Source of the DNA: ANME-2 cluster archaeon
GTDB lineage: Archaea > Halobacteriota > Methanosarcinia > Methanosarcinales > Methanocomedenaceae
Assembly (NCBI GenBank): GCA_023544495.1
Contig: JAMJFV010000004.1
Coordinates: 1 to 32,772 of the forward strand
Direction: 5' to 3'
Length of the DNA stretch: 32,772 nucleotides
In this document: piece after piece, positions 8,790 to 14,586 of the stretch
Position numbering within the stretch: the first letter of the stretch is position 1
Layout of the letters: each line of letters opens with the position of its first letter
Program-made: the position numbers and the translations under genes
Notes under the pieces: generated by a model
The model's input: the letters and a program-made list of their open reading frames with translations, nothing else
The model's database searches: none
Told to the model about the DNA's origin: nothing

Positions 8790-8829
8790 TATGTAGTATA
8801 GTTTTGTGCAAACCGTACATAACTACATA
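8790..8829. promoter_or_regulatory. Inverted repeat in the promoter region of the ferredoxin-thioredoxin pair
   Basis: TATGTAGT (8790-8797) and ACTACATA (8822-8829) form an 8-bp inverted repeat with a 24-bp gap. It lies between the flavoprotein stop and the ferredoxin start, in AT-rich promoter-like DNA. It could be an operator or half-sites of a dimeric regulator; chance is not excluded. Confidence 0.25.
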
Positions 8830-8862
8830 TATTGATAAAACATTTATCATATTGGTGATATA

Positions 8863-9045
8863 ATGACTGTAGTAATTAATGAAAATGCATGTGACAAAGC
8901 CCCACGTTGTGGAATGATACGATTATGCCCCGCAGGTGCAATATCCCAGCTGGCTGACGGATATCCTGAAGTGAGCCAGGATAACTGCATAGAATGTGGT
9001 CAATGTGTAGAATATTGTCCACACCAGGCTTTGTCCTTCGTGTAG
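8863..9045 (+). CDS. Small ferredoxin-like 4Fe-4S protein with atypical first cysteine motif
   Basis: The 60-residue protein has the length and fold of a 2[4Fe-4S] ferredoxin. The second motif is standard (C42-x2-C45-x2-C48-x3-C52-P). The first is unusual: C10-x5-C16-x5-C22-P, with one cysteine fewer and wider spacing. The cluster using C42, C45, C48 and C22 should form normally; the other has only C10, C16 and C52 and may be a 3Fe-4S centre, be ligated otherwise, or be absent. GGTGAT precedes the ATG. The thioredoxin gene starts 16 bp downstream, so the two are probably co-transcribed, and the flavoprotein upstream is a candidate redox partner. Confidence 0.8.
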   Translation: MTVVINENACDKAPRCGMIRLCPAGAISQLADGYPEVSQDNCIECGQCVEYCPHQALSFV

Positions 9046-9061
9046 TCATGGTGAACTGCCA

Positions 9062-9454
9062 ATGGATGAAATGGAAGCGATAAGGAAACAAAAATTAAAG
9101 GAGTTGGAAGAAAGCTTGAATAAACCCAAACTGGACGTGCCTATAGAACTTACAGACCAGGATATGGATAAGGCCTTAACTGAACATTCAAAACTGGTGG
9201 TTGACTGCTGGGCAGTATGGTGTGGTCCGTGCAGAATGGTTGCACCCACAATTGAGGCACTTGCCAAGGAAAAAGCAGGACAGATCGTGTTCGGGAAGCT
9301 GGATATTGACAATAATCCCCAGACAGCAATGAAATACGCTATAACGGCAGTTCCCACAATGCTGGTATTCAAGGATGGCAAACCGGTGGGAAGGATTTTA
9401 GGGGCACTTCCAAAACAACATTTAGAGACAAAGATCACTGAATTACTGAAGTGA
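9062..9454 (+). CDS. trxA: Thioredoxin with N-terminal extension
   Basis: The 130-residue protein has a thioredoxin domain from about residue 28. It shows VVDCWAVWCGPCRMVAPT with the redox CGPC, LDIDNNPQTAMKY and the cis-proline site AVPTMLVFKDG. The first 27 residues form a charged, lysine/glutamate-rich helix (AIRKQKLKELEESLNKP) not present in minimal thioredoxins, possibly a docking segment. No signal peptide is seen, so it is cytoplasmic. It is coupled to the ferredoxin gene and lies downstream of a CoA-disulfide-reductase-like flavoprotein. Archaeal thioredoxins can be reduced by ferredoxin- or F420-dependent reductases, which makes the linkage interesting. Confidence 0.9.
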   Translation: MDEMEAIRKQKLKELEESLNKPKLDVPIELTDQDMDKALTEHSKLVVDCWAVWCGPCRMVAPTIEALAKEKAGQIVFGKLDIDNNPQTAMKYAITAVPTMLVFKDGKPVGRILGALPKQHLETKITELLK

Positions 9455-9534
9455 CCCGGAAAAATAATCGTTTCATTTTTTTATTCAATCGAACGTCACT
9501 TTTTTACGAGTACCGATATACAGTAAGTCAGTAA

Positions 9535-9606
9535 CACTTTGTCAATAAGGTATATAAGTTACACTCCCTCCACTTTGTCAATAAGGTATATAAGTTACAC
9601 TCCCTC
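9535..9606 (+). repeat. Perfect 36-bp tandem duplication containing a TATA-like element
   Basis: Positions 9535-9570 and 9571-9606 are identical 36-bp copies. Each contains AAGGTATATAAGTTACAC, a good archaeal TATA-type sequence. The pair lies 42-113 bp upstream of the ATG of the repeat membrane protein, so it may supply two tandem core promoters. A further TATA-like stretch (ACTAATATAAAAT) lies between the repeat and the gene. Confidence 0.85.
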
Positions 9607-9647
9607 TTTACGTTTGTTTTAAGTACTAATATAAAATATTAGTAGGT

Positions 9648-11351
9648 ATGATAGGTATCATCCCTGCTGCATTTGAATTCTTACCAATAGCTATATTATT
9701 GTGTATCTTTTTCCTGATGGTATTGTACCTGAAATATATGAACGGGCAAAGCCTCAGGTCAGTAGGTTCTGATATTTGTCTTGGCGCACTTTTCATACAG
9801 GCCACTATGTTGACCTTACCCGTGTGGTCGTCAGGAGAGATGTCAATAAATATCCCGGTTCATATTGTAACATTGGTCCTGACATTATTTCTCTGGGTCC
9901 TGACTGTCTGGCTGTTAAAACGGAGAAAACCATCTCGTAAACACTCAACCAACATAATTCAGAACATCACATACTACTTCAGGAAACATAGCAGTACCAG
10001 GGAGTCTCTTTCCTATACCCTTGGTGCTACCGGATTGACATTAAGTTTAATGATGATGTTCAATGTCGTCGAGTTTGGAAGAGATGACTGGAAATTACTG
10101 ACCACCCAATTTTTTCTTGCCGTTTTGACATCGGCAGGAGTGGGTTATGCAGGACATGGCATTTATAAATATTTACAGAATGAACAGTTCACCCACAGTT
10201 TTGAACGTTTTTCAAATGATATCACCAGGGACAATGTGCTGCTTACCGTCCAGAGTAGCGGAAGCCAGATGCACGAACGTGACCCTGTCCAGCCGGTTGT
10301 GGATATCATCAGGGGTTCGATAATGAAAGATGTGCTTGGCCCGTCCATGTTCGGCCTGTCCATACTGAAGCACAAATGTATTGAACTGTTGACAGCCTCT
10401 GGTATGCGCAAACACAATCTTGTACGGGTAACATTGCATTTCGTGAGTCATATCGATGATATTGGCAAACTGGCCCTGCGTATGGATGAGGACGAAGCCG
10501 CTAACGAAACAATTGAGACTCTGGGTGATATTGGGAAGTGTGCTGTGACCGGGGGATTTGATGCACCTGCTGATGACATACTGAGACGAATATTTGAATA
10601 TTATGATGTATTGAACCAGAAAGATTTCGAGATAATGAAGTTAACCGTTACCGACGCTGTCAGCAGGATTGGAATTGCAGCAGCAGCTCAAAGTATCGAT
10701 TCTACATCTTCTAAAGCAGGAAATATGCTGGGTATTATTGGAGCAGCAGCCATCAGGAGTAAAGAAATGGAAACCCTGAATAATTCCATTCATGCACTCT
10801 ATGATATTGGCAGGGAGGCTGCACAACATTCTGTAGAAGGGGCTGTGAGGAAAACTGCCCTTAAATTACGCGATATAGGTACTTCAGCCGTCCAGAACAA
10901 CCTGATTGAAGAAAGTATCGGGATAGTATCCAAACTGGAAGAAATGGGCGTTATCGCGGCATCAAATAAATTGGAATTGGGGACTGAACAGGTTATCTGG
11001 TCTATCAAGGATATCGGGCTGTCCTATGGATACCAGCGGGAAGAACCTGGCCTTAATGTAGTGGTTACTGCTCTTGCAAACGTGGGTATGGAGTCATCAC
11101 TGCGCAAACTCAGAGATGCTGTGGACCAGGCCATGTGGGCATTAAAGGAAGTGGCCAGGTATCCCATCACTGAAGGACTTGAAAATTCGATCTCGATCTC
11201 TGCCAATGCATTTGCCAGGCTCTCCGAACTGGAGCGGGTAAAGGTCGATACAATGATAAAGGAACTTGAGCACTATTTTGGTGCCGACGAGACAAAACGT
11301 TTCAAGCATTTTAAAAATGAATATAATTCGGCAGCAAAGGTAAACAGGTAG
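9648..11351 (+). CDS. Membrane protein with a C-terminal array of 23-residue helical repeats
   Basis: The 567-residue protein has hydrophobic segments at about residues 8-29, 44-60, 70-91, 122-141 and 150-172, then a soluble region of nearly 400 residues. From about residue 236 to 548 the soluble part is a regular 23-residue repeat. The key glycine in D-I-G-like motifs falls at residues 273, 296, 342, 365, 388, 411, 434, 457 and 480, with an alanine at 503 and a tyrosine (degenerate unit) at 319. The consensus is roughly L-x-D-I-G-x-x-A, predicted helical. This period is shorter than HEAT (about 37), TPR (34) or ARM (42). No enzymatic motif is visible, so a membrane-tethered scaffold is the simplest idea. 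I do not recognise the family. The promoter region holds the 36-bp duplication. Confidence 0.8.
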   Translation: MIGIIPAAFEFLPIAILLCIFFLMVLYLKYMNGQSLRSVGSDICLGALFIQATMLTLPVWSSGEMSINIPVHIVTLVLTLFLWVLTVWLLKRRKPSRKHSTNIIQNITYYFRKHSSTRESLSYTLGATGLTLSLMMMFNVVEFGRDDWKLLTTQFFLAVLTSAGVGYAGHGIYKYLQNEQFTHSFERFSNDITRDNVLLTVQSSGSQMHERDPVQPVVDIIRGSIMKDVLGPSMFGLSILKHKCIELLTASGMRKHNLVRVTLHFVSHIDDIGKLALRMDEDEAANETIETLGDIGKCAVTGGFDAPADDILRRIFEYYDVLNQKDFEIMKLTVTDAVSRIGIAAAAQSIDSTSSKAGNMLGIIGAAAIRSKEMETLNNSIHALYDIGREAAQHSVEGAVRKTALKLRDIGTSAVQNNLIEESIGIVSKLEEMGVIAASNKLELGTEQVIWSIKDIGLSYGYQREEPGLNVVVTALANVGMESSLRKLRDAVDQAMWALKEVARYPITEGLENSISISANAFARLSELERVKVDTMIKELEHYFGADETKRFKHFKNEYNSAAKVNR

Positions 11352-11422
11352 GTAAAGAGATAACAGATAATAAAGCAAGTGATAAAGTAACTGGTAAAAA
11401 GGAGCAGTAAACAGGTAAACAG

Positions 11423-11911
11423 ATGAAAAATAAAGTGTACGTTATTGATACATCTGGCTTTATTGTGGGTGTCCAGATAACAGACGGTGCTATGGTAACA
11501 GTGCCTGGTGTTGTTGACGAGATTATTGACAGCTCCAGCCGGCTGAGGTTTGACCTGATGCATGATGCAGGTATGAGAGTGGAGCCGCCCCTTGCCACAT
11601 TCAAAGAGCAGGTGGTATCGGCTGCAGTATCTACAGGGGATGCAGGTGTACTCTCCAAGACTGATATTGATGTGCTTGCAAAGGCCCTTGAACTTGTGCA
11701 AGAATCCACGGTGATCCTTATCACTGATGACTATGCTGTCCAGAACGTAGCTTCTGTTCTTAACGTGGAGTTCAAGCCTGCCGGTTCAACAGGAATTTCA
11801 AAAGGAATTGTATGGGAACTGGCCTGTACAGGGTGTGGGGCTGTGGTGAAGTCTGGCAGTGAGTGCCAGATATGTGGTTGTGGAATAAAAAGGCGCAGGG
11901 CGAGCCATTGA
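11423..11911 (+). CDS. nob1: Nob1-like rRNA maturation endonuclease (PIN plus zinc ribbon)
   Basis: The 162-residue protein has the archaeal Nob1 layout. An N-terminal PIN domain begins VYVIDTSGFI (catalytic aspartate at residue 9), with further acidic positions in VVDEIIDSS, LSKTDIDVLAKA and ITDDYAVQNVA. A C-terminal zinc ribbon has C-x2-C-G ... C-x2-C-G-C. Nob1 cleaves the 3' end of pre-16S rRNA in 30S maturation. It starts 71 bp after the repeat membrane protein; the short spacer is purine-rich with an AGGAGCAG about 20 nt before the ATG and AACAGGT nearer. A ribosomal context is not conserved here, but domain order and length fit well. Confidence 0.85.
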   Translation: MKNKVYVIDTSGFIVGVQITDGAMVTVPGVVDEIIDSSSRLRFDLMHDAGMRVEPPLATFKEQVVSAAVSTGDAGVLSKTDIDVLAKALELVQESTVILITDDYAVQNVASVLNVEFKPAGSTGISKGIVWELACTGCGAVVKSGSECQICGCGIKRRRASH

Positions 11912-11964
11912 CGGTTCTGGATTAAATATATAATGTTACAGGATGAAGTATTGTTGGTATTGCT

Positions 11965-12570
11965 ATGAAGAACATTAGAGAACTTATTCAAAAAGCGCTT
12001 GAACTCCAGCAGAGCGGTCTTTCAGAGGGGCAGATTGCAGATGAACTTAACGTTTCAGGGGATACGGCGACCTGGCTTGTGGCCCATTCCGCAAAAGGTG
12101 AAATATCCCAGGCTCCAAAGGATATTTATGTTAACTGGACCAGTATCGGGAAGAATTCAAGGCGGTTGAGATTGGTAGCAGGTGTTATAACAGATATGCT
12201 GCAGGAGAGCCTTGAGAGGTCGCAGTCCACTGTGGATGTGGTTGTAGGTGTGGCGCTGAGCGGTGTGCCCTTAGCCAGCATGGTTGCCGAGGAACTGGAT
12301 GTTGAGCTGGCAGTGTTCCAGTCCAACAAACAGTCCCACAAAGGTATGTTATCCCAGAATTTCTCCAGTGTGGACGGCAAGGACTGTGTCATCGTGGATG
12401 ATGTGATCACAACCGGGAATACTATCAGCAATGTCATATCGCTGCTCAGGTCAAGGAATGCCAATCCAACTGCAATTGCCGTATTGATCGACAAGAATGG
12501 CATGGATTTCATTGAAGGTGTACCTGTAAGTTCAATGCTCAGGGTTTCAAGAGTGGACAAGGTCGATTGA
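11965..12570 (+). CDS. gfcR: GfcR/PyrE-like transcriptional regulator with phosphoribosyltransferase domain
   Basis: The 201-residue protein has an N-terminal helix-turn-helix (residues about 5-42, QSGLSEGQIADELNVSGDTA) fused to a type I phosphoribosyltransferase fold. The PRPP-binding loop is VIVDDVITTGNT near residue 145, and VVGVALSGVPLA matches the earlier loop. This is the archaeal orotate phosphoribosyltransferase-like family; in haloarchaea a member (GfcR) regulates sugar metabolism genes, and most members are uncharacterised. The start at 11965 follows a TATA-containing spacer. Convergent with it lies a broken PIN gene 21 bp further on. Regulator is more likely than a pyrimidine enzyme because of the HTH. 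Confidence 0.8.
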   Translation: MKNIRELIQKALELQQSGLSEGQIADELNVSGDTATWLVAHSAKGEISQAPKDIYVNWTSIGKNSRRLRLVAGVITDMLQESLERSQSTVDVVVGVALSGVPLASMVAEELDVELAVFQSNKQSHKGMLSQNFSSVDGKDCVIVDDVITTGNTISNVISLLRSRNANPTAIAVLIDKNGMDFIEGVPVSSMLRVSRVDKVD

Positions 12571-12591
12571 GCAGCGTAAGGTGGCGGTTTA

Positions 12592-12992
12592 CTACTCATC
12601 CAACAGATCAATTCGTGTTATGCCATCCACACCATCAAAATGTCTGTCGTCAGTTACAATACTGGATATTGTATTCTTGAGCATGGTATTGAGATGTATG
12701 GCATCTCCCACCTTCCAGCCTTTCTTCGGCATGGGGAGTGCTTCCATCAGGAATTCAGGTTCAAAGGGCAGCAAAATAACTCCTGTTCGTTTATCTGGCT
12801 GATAATATCTGATATTTTTTGTTCAGACAAACGTTTGCTATTTAAAAATGCATATATCTCTACCATTGTATGCACAGAAGTTACCCCAATCTCCCTACCT
12901 TTTGCACTATCTTGAAGGAACCTTTCAGCCACATCCCCCACCAGGTTGTTATCGATAAGATTGTGGATGAAAATATTTTCAACATATTTCAT
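12592..12992 (-). pseudogene. PIN-domain (VapC-like) gene broken by a one-base frameshift
   Basis: Two overlapping frames together make one PIN domain. The N-terminal part starts with MKYVENIFIHN at 12992 after a good GGGAGAAGAG site and runs to EQELFCCPL. The C-terminal part, in the other frame, reads LLPFEPEFLMEAL and continues through VGDAIHL and VTDDRHFD to the stop. Adding one T to the ATTTTG run near 12774-12777 would join them as EQELFLLPFEPEF. The acidic residues in TMVEIYAF, VGDAIH and TDDRHFD are retained, but the usual first aspartate of the FID motif is replaced (FIHN). It is therefore a decayed toxin-type nuclease, or a sequencing error combined with a variant active site. Confidence 0.65.
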
Positions 12993-13087
12993 TCGGACTC
13001 TTCTCCCATTACAGCATACCCTTCCTCAAAGCCATCATCTACGGTTCCTTTGTGTTTGATAATACCGTGTGGTATCGCACAACATCT
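12989..13087 (-). pseudogene. Possible remnant of the antitoxin partner of the broken PIN gene
   Basis: A frame without a usable start reads IIKHKGTVDDGFEEGY and then AVMGEESE, ending in an ATGA overlap with the PIN-gene start. Such an overlap is typical of VapB-VapC pairs. It lies antisense-free but overlaps the 3' end of the DUF2117 gene in another frame. It may be an eroded VapB C-terminus; chance is possible. Confidence 0.25.
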
Positions 13088-14181
13088 TCAACCAGACCGC
13101 CTACCAGCTCCAGCACCCTTTCCAGCACTCCCTCAAACCCAGCATCACCCATATCAATCCTCTCCTGCCCCCCGAATATCTCCTCATGCACCCGGCGTCC
13201 CACAATATCATCATTCCCGGATGCCAACCTTATAATTACTGAACCCGGGGGAACGTGAGCATGATGAATGATACCGTCCCCGTCACCATCGACAATCCCT
13301 ATCAGGGAAATGCCCAGTCTGGTCAGCAAGTCCCCGGCCACTGCAGTTGTATCATCACCCACGGTCACAGCTACATCCGCATCCTGTGCAATCTCAAATG
13401 TCTGCTCTGCCGCATGGTCGATGATCACTGCAATTCCTGATACTTTATGTTCCAGTATCCTGGGAGTAACATCTGCAGTCCTGAGCGGGCCTGACCTGAT
13501 AGTAACGGTTGAGAGGTCAACACGCCCCAGTTTCTCAACTCCGTGAGGTTTCAGCCTGCCGTTGTGAAGTTCAATGATCTCACCATCCATGCAAGTGATA
13601 TACACCTCATCTGAGAGGGCCTTTCCTATCACGATGCCATTAACGGTCACGTATTCCCCCGGCCTGACCCCGGCAACCTTCCTCCTGACCATATCATCTT
13701 GTATTTCGAGACAGGTCCGAGTCTCAGGCGGCGGGACTCTCCTGGCTTCCAGTACGTTCTCAAGCTCTTCCAGGAGGGCGAACGCCAGCGGGAAATCTGT
13801 CATATCATTCCACGGTATCAGGACACAGCTACCGTTCCCTGACCTCGTGAACTCAACATGTATCAGGGGTACCGAAAAAGAACCAAGATTGTCAAACACC
13901 ATGCGCCCGAATGCTAATCCGGATCTAGTGCATTTTCCTTCATTGACCAGCAATACCACATCACAACACGCACCAAGAGCCATGACAGACTCGCTGGGTT
14001 TCCGGCTGACGCTGATATTTACAATGTCTTCCAGTCCCGCATCGATCACTGCTGCCCTGCCCATAGTACCGCCAAGTACAGACCTGATCTCGCCCATACC
14101 TGCGACTATGTTAATAACTGTATTGGCTCTCCCGGAATCAATGACTGCAGGCCCGTGGATAACGACACCAATACGTGTCAT
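13039..14181 (-). CDS. DUF2117 family protein
   Basis: The 380-residue protein resembles DUF2117, a family of unknown function found mainly in methanogens. It begins with a Rossmann-like strand-loop (MTRIGVVIHGPAVIDSGRA), then a second alpha/beta region (LGACCDVVLLVNEGKCTRSG). Its middle is a beta-rich domain around ARRKVAGVRPGEYVTVNGI-like sequence, and a C-terminal alpha/beta part has VTVGDDTTAVAGDLL and GIVDGDGDGII. No membrane segment is present. It is encoded 12 bp after the DUF2098 gene and both follow pyruvate phosphate dikinase, so the three may be co-transcribed. The aspartate-rich GDGDG loop could bind metal or nucleotide; that is inference only. Confidence 0.7.
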   Translation of the reverse strand: MTRIGVVIHGPAVIDSGRANTVINIVAGMGEIRSVLGGTMGRAAVIDAGLEDIVNISVSRKPSESVMALGACCDVVLLVNEGKCTRSGLAFGRMVFDNLGSFSVPLIHVEFTRSGNGSCVLIPWNDMTDFPLAFALLEELENVLEARRVPPPETRTCLEIQDDMVRRKVAGVRPGEYVTVNGIVIGKALSDEVYITCMDGEIIELHNGRLKPHGVEKLGRVDLSTVTIRSGPLRTADVTPRILEHKVSGIAVIIDHAAEQTFEIAQDADVAVTVGDDTTAVAGDLLTRLGISLIGIVDGDGDGIIHHAHVPPGSVIIRLASGNDDIVGRRVHEEIFGGQERIDMGDAGFEGVLERVLELVGGLVEDVVRYHTVLSNTKEP

Positions 14182-14193
14182 GCTGCACGTGAC

Positions 14194-14541
14194 CTATCCG
14201 CCAGCTTCCAGATTTGCATCGTCCAGTCTGGCTTCCTTTGCTTCTTCCTGGGCTTTATCCAGCACTTCCTCGATCTCCTCTTTAGAGAACAGACGCTCTC
14301 CCATTTCTGCCTTCTGTTCCAGTTCACTGAGCAGGGTAAGAGATTCAAGCTTGTACAGCAGGTCTTTGGTATCGATAACTGCCCAGGCACCTTCAGAGTC
14401 ACATATGATCTCAGTTATATGACCGGTAGTACCTGTCCCGCCATATCGTACAGGGCTGCCTACCTCAAGGGGTTGGCCGTGAGCATCCACGACAGGATGC
14501 GTTCCAGATTCACATTCAATAATCTCGGGCATGTTATTCAT
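14194..14541 (-). CDS. DUF2098 family protein
   Basis: This 115-residue protein fits DUF2098, a small family conserved in methanogens. A small beta-barrel-like domain (SPVRYGGTGTTGHITEI, then WAVIDTKDLLYKLESL) is followed by an acidic coiled-coil-like helix (LFSKEEIEEVLDKAQEEA). It is probably a cytoplasmic binding or adaptor protein of unknown role. It sits between ppdK (45 bp upstream) and the DUF2117 gene (12 bp downstream) in the same direction. Confidence 0.75.
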   Translation of the reverse strand: MNNMPEIIECESGTHPVVDAHGQPLEVGSPVRYGGTGTTGHITEIICDSEGAWAVIDTKDLLYKLESLTLLSELEQKAEMGERLFSKEEIEEVLDKAQEEAKEARLDDANLEAGG

Positions 14542-14586
14542 TCAGTTCAGGATTTGCTTTCAAAGGCATTAATATTTTTGTTGATG

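Noticed and set aside
13574..14422. Plus-strand open frame of 282 codons
   Set aside because: Antisense to the DUF2117 and DUF2098 genes, low-complexity Ser/Thr/Pro composition, no start signal.
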